From Nilaparvata lugens (taxonomy: Eukaryota > Arthropoda > Insecta > Hemiptera > Delphacidae), in contig NC_052515.1 in NCBI RefSeq assembly GCF_014356525.2, forward strand, positions 22,761,212-22,825,211: a DNA stretch of 64,000 nt. Reading direction: 5' to 3'. The notes below the pieces were generated by a model. It did no database searches. It was not told the DNA's origin and saw only the letters and a program-made list of their open reading frames with translations. Each line of letters starts with the position of its first letter. The stretch's first letter is position 1. The translations under genes and the position numbers were made by a program. Below are positions 35,982-48,040 of this stretch, in pieces.

Positions 35982-36830
35982 TCTACCGATCACTTCCTCA
36001 TTTACCTGTGCATGTTGTAATTTGTCTCATTTGTATTCGTTTGAGATATTGATTTGGAGATTGAGATACTGCTCAGTGATTCATATTCAAATCAAATGCT
36101 TTATTCGTCTAATTTGAATCATTTGAGTTGGAGGTTGAGTTGTTGTAGATAATTTGATGATTCATATATTCTAATGAGTGCTTCATTTATGTGTTTATGT
36201 TGTGTACAGAAATTCTCAAAACAAAATTCAAGCAGTATAAAATGTAATTAAGCTTACATTCCGTACTCTCTGTTTTCAAACATAAATTATTATTTTTTTA
36301 AACTACTTTTTTTAGTAAAAGGAAATTGTTAAATTCTCTTATCTAAATTCCAATTTTAAATCATGTAATGGATAAATTACTCGAATTTCGTGTATTTCAT
36401 CGCCAACTCACTAATCGTATCTCCGTTCTTCTTTTTGCACTTCAACTGTTTTCTGATCAACTCATTACACAGCATTTTATACAGTGAAAAAGTTGAATTT
36501 AGTGTTTTTCTCCAATTTTAATCACTGGTTTCCGCGCATTTCAAAATCAAATCATAAAGTTGTTAATGATCGCATTTCAAATTCACTTTCAATGGTAATA
36601 ACCAGTCATAAATCTCCAGTTTATGCTCTTTTCAATTAAAATATTGGTAACACTCTCTCTTTCACCTTTTAGAAAGTTGTCGGATTTTTAGGAAAATTGT
36701 TTTTATGCAGTAAAATAATAATAATAATTGGTCGCAGTGACGTTTGGAAAAGCAAGGTCTCTCTCTGGCTGTGTGTAGGAGAGAGCGAGAGAGAGAGAGA
36801 ATTACCAAAGCGTGAACATCAAATATTAAG

Positions 36831-37007
36831 ATGGCGGTGGTCGATTTATCCGAAGTTTTTTTTATTATTCATGACGGAGCCGTACTTTCTAAACGTGGCC
36901 TTGATAACTGTGCCACAACTTTTAGCAGGTATCAATTGAAACTGTCAGCAATCCTTGTAGATTGTATCAATGCTTTCCATTCAACCGATGCTGACAGTCA
37001 GAAGTGA
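36831..37007 (+). other. Unassigned 58-codon ORF
   Basis: ATG at 36831 in the context AAGATGGCGG, stop TGA at 37005-37007. The first 35 codons read MAVVDLSEVFFIIHDGAV... and are unusually GC-balanced and protein-like for this intron; the rest overlaps a copy of the CTGTCAGCATT repeat. I do not recognise it. It may be a short exon or chance. Confidence 0.2.
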
Positions 37008-37020
37008 AGCTCACAGTGGA
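36934..37020 (-). repeat. CTGTCAGCATT dispersed repeat copy
   Basis: TTGAAACTGTCAGCAATCC and, in opposite orientation, CATTCAACCGATGCTGACAG form the two halves of the short inverted-repeat family. Confidence 0.6.
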
Positions 37021-37340
37021 GAGTATCTGCGCAAATTGTGCAGACTGTATGCAGACTCTGCTCAGGAGCTAGGTAACCTTGGGTAGTAACTGTAGGTGTT
37101 CATTCATTCATTCATTCATTCATTTATTTATTTATTTATCGTCACATTACATCAATTTTTGAGTAACACTCATTTGACTGGTGACATGTCAATACTAGAA
37201 CAAAATTATATCTAAAAGACTTAGTTCTAACTTCTTAAAAGTAAAATAAATAAATACACTCTATGATGTATCTCATCAAATTCACATGGAAATAAAAGTC
37301 ACAAAAAGTTAAGTTACCCTCTACAGCCCCTTTTCACAAA

Positions 37341-38222
37341 TTAAAATTCGGCAGCAGAGTATAGGGCTTTCTCTACTAGCATTTTTCTGACTGTTAGTTT
37401 GAATTTGTTTATTGAATCTAGATTTCTGATGGCTGCAGGTAATTTATTAAAATAACGTATTCCAGAGTAGAATGGAGTTTTTTCTAGAGCTGTGTGTCTA
37501 TGTACTGGAAAAGCAATGAGACTACTATTGCGTGTATTATACCCGTGATTATCTGTGCAAAATTGAAATTTATCTAAATTCTGTTTAACAAAAACCAACA
37601 ATTGATAGATATAAATAGATGGTAGCGTTAGAATGTTTAGGTTTTTGAAGAATGCTTTGCAAGAATCTCTTGATCTCAATCCACAAATGACTCTTATTAT
37701 TTTTTTCTGGATTATAAAAATTTTACCGCTATCAACAGAATTTCCCCAGAAAATGGTTCCATAGCTTAGATATGAGTAGACATATGCGTAGTAGACGGCC
37801 AATAGGGTGCTTTTGTCTAGTGAGTGAGAGAGGGTGAGAATTACAAAATAAGCTTGATTTAGTTTTTTTGCAAGGACCTGAATATGCTCCTTCCAAGTAA
37901 AACTCTGATCTATTATAAGTCCCAGGAATTTTGTTGAAGAGGACACTTCAACACTGTCTTCAATTATTGGAAGATGTACTCTGTTCACTGCTGTTTGATT
38001 ACGAGCAGAGCTAAATTGAATAAGATGGCTTTTATTATAGTTTAACAATAGACCGTTTGCTTCAAACCACTTTGACATTGCTGACAGTGCACTCTTCAAT
38101 TTACTTGCAAGAGTGATGTGATCGGGGCTTGTTGCCAGAGCAGTTGTGTCATCTGCATACATAATTAATCTTATATCAGGTGCAGCACTTGTCAGATCAT
38201 TAATATATACTAGGAAAAGCAA
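37341..38222 (-). pseudogene. LINE reverse transcriptase, C-terminal half
   Basis: This 293-codon frame begins LLFLVYINDL and contains the catalytic MYADDTTAL box at residues 21-29, then the NYNKS, KFLGLIID and WGNSVDSGK blocks and a C-terminal tail. The first Met is internal to the domain, so it is not a real start. It is separated from the N-terminal half (38228-38880) by one frameshift near 38250; the second frame carries the SPNGVPQGSV block across the break. One lesion only, so this is a fairly young copy. Confidence 0.88.
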
Positions 38223-38227
38223 AGGTC

Positions 38228-38880
38228 CTAGTACGGATCCTTGAGGGACTCCATTTGGACTAAAGCATATGAAGAAGATTTAGCGGACAATTTATCTCTC
38301 ACACATTGTTGCCTATTATAAAGGTATGAGCTGAACCATTTTAGAGCGGTGCCATGTATTCCATAATAGCTTAACTTTTTCAGTAATATCTCGTGATTCA
38401 CACAATCAAAAGCTTTTGACAGGTCACAGAAGATGCTAGCAGCATGTTGCGACCTGTCAATCGCATGCGACATAACCCTGACAAATTCATAAATTGCACC
38501 TACAATGTCCTTGCTCCTACGGAAACCGAACTGATTCTCATTAAATAATCCATTATTTTCAAGATGAGCAGTCAACCTGCTTGCGACCGCCATTTCATAT
38601 ACTTTTGAAAATACAGATAGTATTGCTATGGGTCGAAAATTTCCAAAGTCCTGTGGGTCTCCCTTTTTCAGAAAGGGTAGCACACTGCTGTACTTTAAGA
38701 GATCGGGAAACACTCCATATCTAAAAGACTGGTTGACTAGGAAGGTTAAGGGTTTAGCTAAGTTTACAATACATTTCTTTAAGAGGAAAGGAGGGAACTC
38801 ATCCCATCCAGGTGCCATCCAGGTGTTCATAAATATTGGTGATCGTGAAATGTGTGAATCTGCAGTATCTGTATTACTAC
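38228..38880 (-). pseudogene. LINE reverse transcriptase, N-terminal half
   Basis: It is open for 200 codons from 38830 and further upstream to about 38880 without a start codon. Blocks in order: APGWDEFPPFLLKK, FRPIAILSVFSKVYE, NENQFGFRRSKD and FCDLSKAFDCVNHEILL, the fingers and palm of a LINE reverse transcriptase including the first catalytic Asp. The frame ends soon after YLYNRQQCV because of the shift described in the adjoining entry. The upstream endonuclease is lost to 5' truncation. Confidence 0.88.
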
Positions 38881-39089
38881 ATTCTGTTCAGTTCACTTCT
38901 ACTATTTATTAGTGTGTTACTGTTTGGTAGATAGAAGAAAATACACTACAGATTTATTATAATTACACCGGTCAAATATTGTTTCAACATTCAATCAATA
39001 TTGAAAGACATACAATGTATATTGTACATGAACGTGTCATCTACATTAAACAACAATTACAATTCTAAAATTATTATTATTAAACGAAA

Positions 39090-39335
39090 ACCCTAATTTA
39101 ATGCTGTAATTCACCCCGAAGACTTCTGCTACTGCAAATATTGACAACAGGGTAAACAGCTAGATGGAAATTCGATGAGCGCTACTATTCAAAAATTATT
39201 TGTCAGCCCGGGAAACGAACCCAGTATCTCCTCATTGCCGGTCAGGGATGCTTACCCTTACACCAAACTGACAATCTCTGGATAGCAGCGCTCATTTTAT
39301 ACGAAGCCATAGCGGCCAGCCAGTCAACAGATGTG
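39090..39335 (-). mobile_element. tRNA-derived SINE
   Basis: On the minus strand a tRNA-like head reads AGTTTGGTGTAAGGGTAAGC (A box) ... GATACTGGGTTCGTTTCCC (B box GGTTCGTTTCC) ... GGGCTGACA at about 39207-39285, followed by a non-tRNA body. The head resembles a modified tRNA but the stems are imperfect, so it is a SINE and not a tRNA gene. Confidence 0.7.
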
Positions 39336-39584
39336 ACTTGGTTAATGTTTTAGACAATTCTAAAACATTTATAACCAAGAAAGCCAGAAATACATTAAAA
39401 AAACAATAACAGCCAAGATAGGTATCCCTAGTTCCCCCTTATAAAATTCTGCAAAACTATAGATTATTTTTGAATATAGGCTATATCATAGCTATGTGAA
39501 TCATTTAAATTTTTCCTATGAGGCACTTGATATAGTAAATGCAGGATACTGTATCTAAACAATGCATTCGTGATTGTTATGAGT

Positions 39585-39800
39585 AGCAGGTAACCCGTGC
39601 TCCGCAAGGGACTAATTGAAAACTTGACGAACTGAGAAATTGACCTAATAAATAAAATCTAGAAGAATTTGAAATAGGCCTATAATCATCCTCGGTAAAT
39701 TAAGAATCTATATGCGAAATTTCAAGTTAATCAGTGGAGTAGTTCAGTCGTGATGATGCGTAATTCGTGAATTTCTTATTCTGTACATGTATAAGCTAAT
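39585..39800 (+). repeat. GTAACCCGTGCTCCG family, copy b (partial)
   Basis: It begins AGGTAACCCGTGCTCCGCAA and continues with TAGGCCTATAATCATCCTCG and AATCTATATGCGAAATTTCA, matching the first 215 bp of the 43225 copy. Confidence 0.75.
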
Positions 39801-40129
39801 ATTCTTTCATTTCTTATAGATTTCATTTACATTTGTGTAACGAATTATGAGAATATTGAAATGTTTTAGAGTATTTCTAGTGTTTGCAGTATGGTACAAC
39901 TTCGGAACTGCTTCGTTGCAGAAAATCAATGCTCTGTTCACCTGAAATCAAATTCGAACTACTCATTTAAAATTAAAAAAATATATATGGTGCACATATT
40001 TCAACTCATTGAATGTCACCCTCTGTTCCACCTTTTATCTTCTCTTTTGTAGGCTATTCTTCTCGAAAATCTATTTATAGTTTTTTCTCCACCCTGAACT
40101 ATGCTTTTGGTATTTGTTTTCTCCTATTC

Positions 40130-40318
40130 CATTTCTCCTCATTTCTTCATTTATCTATGTTCTCCTCCTTCACCTCCAACTCCTTCTCCTCTTCCTTCAC
40201 ATCCTCCTCCTCCAACTCCTTCTCCTCCACCTCGTTCACCTCCTCTTCTTCATCCTCCTTCACCTCCTCTTCCTCCTCCTTCTCCTCCTCCTCTTCCTTC
40301 ATCTCCTCTTAGTCGACT
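40130..40318 (+). repeat. (TCC/TTC)n pyrimidine microsatellite
   Basis: A degenerate CTCCTCCTTC array leaves all three plus frames open as Ser/Pro/Leu strings. It is not coding. The mirror-like polypyrimidine tract could form triplex DNA. Confidence 0.9.
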
Positions 40319-40544
40319 CCTTTGTCTTCTACGATTTTGCTATCGGTTGAACTTTGTAGAGTAGATGAACTGTGATTGATTTCTTTCGGTGAGTGTGCAT
40401 CAGAGGAACACAAGGAAGAAAGAAGCATGATAGAATAGCTCTACTATATTCTATACTCTAGTCTACTATAGAGTATATTTCCAGTATAGAGAGATTCCAT
40501 GGCAGGACAACGCACAGCGTCCCCGGTGATATTTCCCTCAAAGT

Positions 40545-40615
40545 AACTGCAACTTTTCCCATTCAAACAATGCTGTCAGTTTCAAGTGAATGTTGCGACT
40601 GGCGAGCAGAAAGAC
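40545..40615 (-). repeat. CTGTCAGCATT dispersed repeat fragment
   Basis: CCCATTCAAACAATGCTGTC followed by AGTTTCAAGTGAATGTTGCG is one half of the short inverted-repeat family. Confidence 0.5.
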
Positions 40616-43224
40616 CGAGAGAGGCGTGGAGACACGAAAAGAAACTGAGCTGCGTTTGGGGGATTTTTTGTGTTCCGCTTGACTGGAGACCAGAACGAGC
40701 TCGATCTGTGCAAGGTTCTTCCAACTGTGTAGCCAGATAGAGAGGCGAAATATCTTTGTGGTGCTGGTACCACCGCACGCACCCATAGAAACATTGAACA
40801 TTTCTGGGAGTCTTTTTGGAAATGATCTATAACTACTATCAAAGACATTAGAATATCCGTATTTCGTTTTCCGTGTAGAAGTATTCCGTTTCTCTATGCG
40901 ACTATACATGTTTGATTATAAAACTTTTTCTGGCATAGGGTACTAAAACCAAAGAGGATAAAATACTCTGTAATAGATAGAGGATTATAATACAATAGTT
41001 TCTATTTTTCCATGTTAAATCATAATTTTTTTAGAAAAAGTCGAAGAGTCATCATCGATATGATTTATTCACTATTAATGCAATAGTTGGTATTATTATT
41101 ATATTTTCTCTATCACAAAAGTTTCAAGGTTAGCAATTTGACCGTATTTTGTAACTAGACCGAAATACTTGCAGACGCAAAATGTGAAATTTTGTTGTAT
41201 GCCTACATTTTTTTTAACAAATCTTTTTAATACCTTTGTCCTTTCCATTACAAGTTGCTATCAGCACTAGAATGTTTCTGTTCTTTATTAAATGTATTTT
41301 ATGGTAGAAAACTCTCATGTTCATTGGAAACTAAATTCCATATTATATTATGGGAAGTGGATTAATTTATATTGAATTCACGCAATAGTAAAAGAAAATT
41401 ATTTTCAAAGTAATAACAGCCTGTAGCCTGTAATAAAAGCCTGCTATTAAGAATACTCCTATACAACGATCTTTCTTCTTTAGATTCGTTATGTTGTGAT
41501 TCAACTGTATTTGTAATCGATTTAGAAAATTCTTGTTGATACTGAAATACGTTCCAATTCTTCATCGTCAGACAGTTCTTCGGCTATAGGAAGTTTTGAG
41601 TCTTCTTGTATAGTTGTCTACCAAACAAGGCTTTTTAAAATTTGTACTTTCCGTTCCTTTGGGATCAATGGACTTGAAGGTTGAAAGGTGTGGGCGGTTT
41701 CTTCAGAGAAACTGTGTGGATCTTCGGAACCCTCATAGGGACGGTACCTTTTGTTGGGCAGTGACACATGCCTGGTTTTCCATTGTTGAAGTGTACAAGG
41801 CCCGACGTATTTTATTTTTTGGAATACATTTCTATAATTTTTTCTAACAAAGTTCCTGTATCAAATCATTTCTTTGTGAATTTTTGTCTCCTCAAGCAGG
41901 CCTATCACTCAGGGTGGTTCTGTAGTCTACAATCTACATTCTACAGTCCTGACTTTTCTTTGTACAGTTTATCTCCACACATTGACCTATTTTTCGCTGT
42001 AGTTCTCAAATTTTACTTTGCAAATGATTAGGAATCAAACTATGAAAAAGTTTAATATTATGATTTTCTCCTCCCATTTGACCACTTGATTGCAGTTTCG
42101 AAGCTTCCCCAGTAACATTTCCATTTGTAATTATTCAATAGGACAGTACTAAATTGAAGTGTTCTCATTCATTATGGAATTCACATTATCAACAGGGAAT
42201 CTGCAAATCAAAATGATTGATTGTTACTTTATTATTGGTATTTGAAATAGAAAACACTTTGTGAATTTGAAAATACTAATTTCATCCATTAAATTTAGTA
42301 AATGATTGATTTTTCATTATTGGTTCATAAAATAAAAAATGGTCAGTGGAATTTTAATATATTCATGTATTCCATTCGATTTATCAAGAAGATGCACAAC
42401 ATTTAAGAGTCATGTTGAAAATACTTATTATGTTTGTGCTGATGAGAAAATATGAGGTAGAAAAAGATTCAAATGTTCGTTCATAAGTAGACGATAATAA
42501 GGATGCACATAAGACCGAGTATTAACTATACTAAAGACCTTTGAAATACATACAGTATTGAGAATGCTCCATGCACAGTTCAAAGGGAGTGTAAAATGAA
42601 ATGAAAAAGTGAAAATGTTTTGCTGAACAATGGACCAAATGCTCAGTGTGAAGAAGTTTTTCGAAAGTGAAATTTCTTTGAAAAAATATACCAAGTAGAA
42701 AGAAGAGTATAGAATACTAAAATCGTCTCAACCCTCAATCAAAGTTTTCTTTCTACCTGCCAGCTCAAGGTCGGTTTCGCCATGTTGGGGTTTACAAAAA
42801 AGAGAACTTAATAATAGAAGGAAGGAGGAGAGGAGGAAAAAGAGAGACGCTACTCTTTTCTTCACGTTGATACGGGTTGCCCTCAGTAGTTATGCTTGAA
42901 AGGACTGGCAGAATGTTTGTCATTCTCATTTATTTGGGTGCGATTTGTCAGGGAGGATTATGGATGGGTGTGAATGTTCAAGGTCGAGCCAAGTGCAACT
43001 CCCTCTTTTCAAAAGTGAGACAGTGGACGAAAGAGAGAGAGAATGACTTAGTAGACAAGTACAATAGTATTGTATTACTTTGAGAAAAGGTAGATAGTGT
43101 ATGAGGGAAAGATAAATTGGCAAAGAGGGTGAAAAAAGTAGGATTGTGGAAGGAGGAAGAGAATTGAACAGAGATAAGGTAAGAGTATGTGATGAGAGAG
43201 ATCAGTTTAGATTTATTTATTCAT

Positions 43225-43735
43225 ATACTAACAGGTAACCCGTGCTCCGCAAGGGTCTTATTCAAATTTTGACAAACTGAAAACTTGGCCTACTGAAATC
43301 TTGGAGAATTTAAAATAGGCCTATAACCATCCTCGTTAAATAAAGAATCTATATGCAAAATTTCAACTTAATCAGTCTAGTAGTTCAGACGTGTTGATGC
43401 TTCATTCGTGAATTTCCTATCCCGAACGTGTATAAGCCCATTTCTTCCTTTATTGACCGAGTGAAGTGAGGTCTAAGATTCAAGTCGACGGTTTTGCATT
43501 TCTCATTATGTTTAAATGTTTATATGTTGCTCATTTATGGCGAAACGCAGCAATATATTTTCATTAAATTTGACAGGTATGTTCCTTTTTAAATTGCGCG
43601 TCGACGTATATACAAGGATTTTGGTAATTTTGAATTTTCAAGGATAATATAAAAGGAATAGGAGCCTCCTTCATATGCCAATATTAGAGTAAAAATCAGA
43701 CTATAGAATATTCATCATAAATCAGCTGTCGAGTG
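43225..43735 (+). repeat. GTAACCCGTGCTCCG family, copy c (longest)
   Basis: AGGTAACCCGTGCTCCGCAA starts it; GACCGAGTGAAGTGAGGTC and TCGACGGTTTTGCATTTCTC lie in the middle; GGAGCCTCCTTCATATGCC is near the end. It joins the segments seen separately at 39585 (5' part) and at 24892 and 53779 (3' part, inverted). It leads straight into the minisatellite at 43721. No protein is encoded. Confidence 0.8.
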
Positions 43736-43985
43736 GATAATAAATTGCATGCCATGACGCATGCAATTCAATATCTCAATTTAACTTGGTAAAAATTCAG
43801 CTGTCGAGTGGATAATAAATTGTATGCCATGACGCATGCAATTCAATATCTGAATTTAACTTGGTGAAAAATCAGCTACTGTGTGGACTATTAATTGCAT
43901 GCCTCATTGAATGCAATTTTATGCACTGTTAAATGAACTATTGATTGCATGCAATAACGCATGCAATTAATAACTAAAATAACAT
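43721..43985 (+). repeat. About 75-bp minisatellite with TTGCATGC/GCATGCAA hairpins
   Basis: Units begin ATCAGCTGTCGAGTGGAT near 43721, 43796 and 43871, with a degenerate fourth. Each contains TTGCATGCCATGACGCATGC followed by AA, an 8-bp-stem palindrome. Later units are more diverged. Confidence 0.8.
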
Positions 43986-44705
43986 AGTATTGTCTCTCGA
44001 CCTTTCTTTGCTACGAACTCGGGCTGTCCTGTAGCCAGTATGTCTTGAAGGAGATAAGCTTTTGATGTTATCATTTTTGATACACCAACCCCAACAGCCA
44101 TTAGCCGTTTTCACACTGATATCTTGCCGACACGACATACAGACAGGATTTGCTCTGATGGACAGTATAAGAGGAGGCTGTGGTTTATTACTGCGCGAGG
44201 TCTACTGTCACAGAACTACTAATAATATTATAGATTATAGAATATATATATACTGGTTGTACAGTATATCGTAATAATAAATGAGAATGAAGTTAGATAT
44301 TTTATAAATTTTACAAAGTATGAACTAAAGAATATTATTGAACAATTTGGAGATGAATGAAATTTCTATTAATGTAGTAGTATGATATTGTGTTCTATTT
44401 ATAATATATCGGAGGAGTTTAAACAAATATCCAAAAATATCATTATAATTTCTACGGAACAGAAACTAAAGAGAAATAGGATTAATGAATAAAAATAAAA
44501 AATTGGGAGAAAATGAATTATTTGAATTTTTGGTGGGACAAGAATATAATGAAAATATAATTTCTGGGGAAAAAAAGGAAAATTAGGTAGAAAGTGAATA
44601 AGGGAGAAACACTGAGAAAAATAATGTGAACACGGAGTGAAGAAGATCGATAAAAGAGCATGTTGAAGAGAGAAAACTAGAAAGAGACCTAAACATGTGA
44701 GGGTG

Positions 44706-44755
44706 GTGAGAGAGAGAGAGTGTGTGTGTGTGTGAGAGAAAGAGTGAGAGAATGA
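44706..44755 (+). repeat. (GA)n(TG)n(GA)n microsatellite
   Basis: A compound dinucleotide run: GAGAGAGAGAG, then TGTGTGTGTGTG, then GAGAGAAAGAG. Confidence 0.85.
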
Positions 44756-44945
44756 ATGATAGCGGTCACTTTTCTTTGTACAGCCGAATTGTGAGGGGTT
44801 GATACTATCATAGAGAACAGATAGCTATCTCCTCTATTCACTCTATCTCTCTCTCTGTGATACTATTCTGTCCAAAAGTTTCTAAAGACGTATTCAGCTT
44901 GGAATTCTGTTGTCTGGTGTGCAGTGGGCTTCCTGCAGCTGCTAG

Positions 44946-45044
44946 AGTGAGAATCACTTGAAACTGTCAGCATTGATTGAATGGAAAGCATTGATGTTAT
45001 TCACAAGGAATGCTGTCATTTTAAAGTGAATCTCACTGTAGCAA
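44946..45044. mobile_element. CTGTCAGCATT short inverted-repeat element, best copy
   Basis: The left half GAGAATCACTTGAAACTGTC AGCATTG is the inverted counterpart of the right half CAAGGAATGCTGTCATTTTA AAGTGAATCTCAC; the centre is GAATGGAAAGCATTGATGTT. Related copies lie near 13965, 26405-26860, 36934, 40545 and 56165-56350. This is a small MITE family of about 100 bp. Confidence 0.7.
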
Positions 45045-47084
45045 CTGACAGAAAATGTTGTTTGATGTTGTGACATGCTCGCGAAGAGGTGAAGAGGTCA
45101 CAGTCGGTTATCAGATCAATTTGCTACATCCTCTTCTCTGGAGCCTGTAGTTCCAAGTCGTTAAATTTGTCTTCGCTGTAACTGTGAAGTCAAATTTTTA
45201 TGCTAAAAAGTTTTTTGCAAAGACAAAAGTGTGTTATTACTCTTATTCTTTATGAGACTCTCGTTTAAGACACGTGACAGTAGGTATAGACAGTAAAGCC
45301 AGTTAAGCCTCTCACATACACATCAATTTTTGTTCGTACGATACTTTGCCGTCCTTATGAATCCTACCAGATTGAACGGAACTTGACTAACATCATCTGT
45401 TTAATGTAATAGAATTAAGGACGACAAAAAATCGTTGTGTGTGTAACTAGCTTAATGCATTAAATCAATTAAATTATTTACTCTCTGGACTCATGCTCCT
45501 AAATGTTATATTCAACTGATATTAATAATGATAAATGATGAATTTGACTAATTATAATCTTCGAGAATTAACTAATAGAATAATAACTAAACTATAAAGA
45601 ATATTGATTCTTGTTTATTCTCAACGAGATTGGAATACAAAGAAATAATCTGATTTAATCTTTTTATCTTAACGTCTTTATAAAATTATTTAAATACATT
45701 ATTCAGGTTCTCCTCAATTTAAACTTATCTTCTAGCAGTAAGTTCATGATAGAAATTAATAGAACTCGTAATATTGATACATTATGACATATCTATGAAG
45801 CTTTGTGTGTTAGGTATCAATTTCTTGAATATTTATAGTATATTTTGTCATGCTCTTCTGTGTTGAAAGCTTTATTTGGGGAATACTGAAAATTGTTTAC
45901 AACAGTACTGAATATTTTATCGTCCAACAACATACATTTATTTAGTTAGACCTATAGTTTATAAAAATAACGTGTTCATTGTGTTTTTGCTTGTTAAACT
46001 AGCTTTTATCCAAGTTCCATTATCTTGATTAGAGTATTCAATTCTGAATATTTCCATGTTTCCATGCATTTTCTGAACCATATCAAATCCAGAAGACATC
46101 CCTGGTAATCTTCGAGAATGTATTTATGAATTTCTGTCCGTTCTTCCCTGAAAAATAGACTGAATTAATTCTTGGGATAAGAATCGTGTACCCTATAGTA
46201 AGGGATTGGGGATTGCTATGGAACTGGTGAGGCATCCCAGACAGTCTTTGATTGAGAGTAGAGAGAGAGAGGGTGTGTGTGAAAGAGCCAGACCGGCGTC
46301 CCTCTTTAATCTGGTTAATGGTTTTCAATGGCTGTTGAGTCTGAGTGGAAGAATTTAGTGGAATATATACACAGGGATTGGCTCTGTTTAGATGTGGCTG
46401 ACTGAAGTGACAAAGAAACTTTAAAAGAACAAGAAAAGCTTGAAGAGCTACCAAGAAAGCATGAAGAATAATTTGACATGAAGGAAAGAATATAGTATGA
46501 CAATAATTCGAGTGTAAAGAAGAATAAAAATATAAAACTGTAATAAAAACACGAACAATTGAGTTGAAGCTAAGAGAAAATTTTCTAAAATATTAGAAGA
46601 AGGAGGAGGATCAGTATATCTTCAGTATCAGGAACACGAAATATTATGAAAAAAATAAGTTGAATCTAAAAGAAAAGATTAGTTTCCTAAAAGATGAGAA
46701 GAAGGAGGAAGATCAGATAATATAATATCATCAGATGAGGAAAATGACATTTTTTTGGTAAAAAAATATTGATAATCATGAGCTACCAAATAAAATTGTA
46801 GCAATTCAGTCCAGTAGCCAGTGGGAGAATTAAACCAATCAGAAGCCAACCAATGGGAGGGTAGCGATTGCGTCGTCATGACTACAGCCAATGAGAGTTG
46901 AGTAATAGAGAATTCAACCATCACAAGCTAACCAATAGGATAGAAGCTAACTAATTATTGTCATGGCGACAACCTTTGGGAGTTGCGATAATTAAACCAT
47001 TCACAAGTTGTCAATGAGAGAGCTAATATTTTCCATTCAACATCTCTATTTGTATGCAGAGAGTAATATAGGCCTAATAATAAT

Positions 47085-47180
47085 AATAATAAATGACCTT
47101 TATTAAATTATTCAACAAAATAAAAACAGTACACAAAGAAAATCATTGTAGGCATTTCTATCCCTTAGCAAAGTGCCGTC
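47085..47180 (-). repeat. Possible LINE 3' end (minus strand)
   Basis: On the minus strand an element end reads ...TTTAATAAAGGTCATTTATT followed by a (TTA)n tail (plus-strand AATAATAATAATAATAAATG at about 47078-47097). No coding remnant is present. Confidence 0.4.
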
Positions 47181-47559
47181 TGGGGGATGTATGCAGAGAG
47201 TACAGAATGTATTAGCATAGATAAAGGAGCATAAGCTATATTTCTTGTCTCTGGTAATAGTAAAAGAAAAAGGAGTTACATTCTATACTCTGTATGTCCA
47301 CAATTCATTTCTTAGTTTCCAACAATTCCAAGGTTTTCGTTATAATATTGTAGTTGAATGTTATTATCTTAATTTTTTGTTCGGTGACTTTTCTTATTTC
47401 TAGTTCTCAAATTCTTTTTAGTTGTTTTTTCACGTGTCCTTTTTCGTTCTCTATAACCTTGAACCGTAGCGGAGCAGAGGTTTCGAACAGAGAGATCTCC
47501 ATTCTCGTCTTTGCTTTAAAACCCTCTGAATCGGCGTCTCTGCCGACACTTCATTTCTT

Positions 47560-48040
47560 TGATTCTTCCTCCTTCTCCTCCTCCTCCTTCTTCTTCTTCT
47601 TCTTCTTCTTCTTCTTCTTCTTCTTCTTCTCCTCCACCCATCCCCCTCATCTTCCACTCCATCGGCTTCTTAATTTTCCGTCCCTTCCTCTTCATTTTTT
47701 TTCTTTGGCCTTTAAAAGCGAGGAGAGACTAGCTTCTCGTTCAACCACTCAGACTGGGGCTAACTTGCTCACTTTCTTCCTCATCTTCATCTTCTTCTTT
47801 TTCTTCTCATTTTTCCTTCAAGTGAAGCCGAGGAGGTGTCAGGGCAATTTAAATTCTTCCACAGTCGTTATTCGTGCTTCTATTTCTTTTTCTTCTCTGC
47901 TCCTCCCCCTCCTCCTCCTACATTTCTCATCCTTATCCTCAACCTGCTTCCTCCTTCTTCTCATCCTCCATCGCTACCTCACCCAGTCAAACTCTATTTC
48001 TCCTTCTCTTTCTACAATAATTCTTCACCACTCTTTCCCA
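47560..48040 (+). repeat. (CTT)n microsatellite and polypyrimidine block
   Basis: An uninterrupted (CTT)n run of about 45 bp lies within 47583-47632, and a CCT/CTT-rich stretch extends to about 48040. It creates long Ser/Phe/Leu frames (plus) and an Arg string (minus) that are not genes. Confidence 0.9.

Larger units (their letters stand above)
37095..38900 (-). mobile_element. 5'-truncated CR1-like LINE
   Basis: This minus-strand element covers the reverse-transcriptase domain to the 3' end. The 3' end is a microsatellite tail, read on the minus strand as (TAAA)n then (TGAA)n at 37095-37140. About 200 bp of 3' UTR separate tail and stop codon. The endonuclease domain and ORF1 are absent. 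Palm motifs (DLSKAFDCVNHEILL, VPQGSVLGPLLF, YADD) point to the CR1/L2/Jockey group, closest in wording to CR1-like elements. Confidence 0.88.

Noticed and set aside
39205..39287. Possible tRNA gene on the minus strand
   Set aside because: A and B boxes are present but the acceptor and anticodon stems are imperfect and a SINE body follows, so it is a tRNA-derived SINE.
40013..40364. Ser- and Pro-rich 80-100 codon frames
   Set aside because: They are produced by a TCC/TTC microsatellite; all three frames are open and no protein features appear.
46083..46454. 123-codon minus-strand open frame
   Set aside because: Crosses a (GA)n run and shows no domain or splice support.
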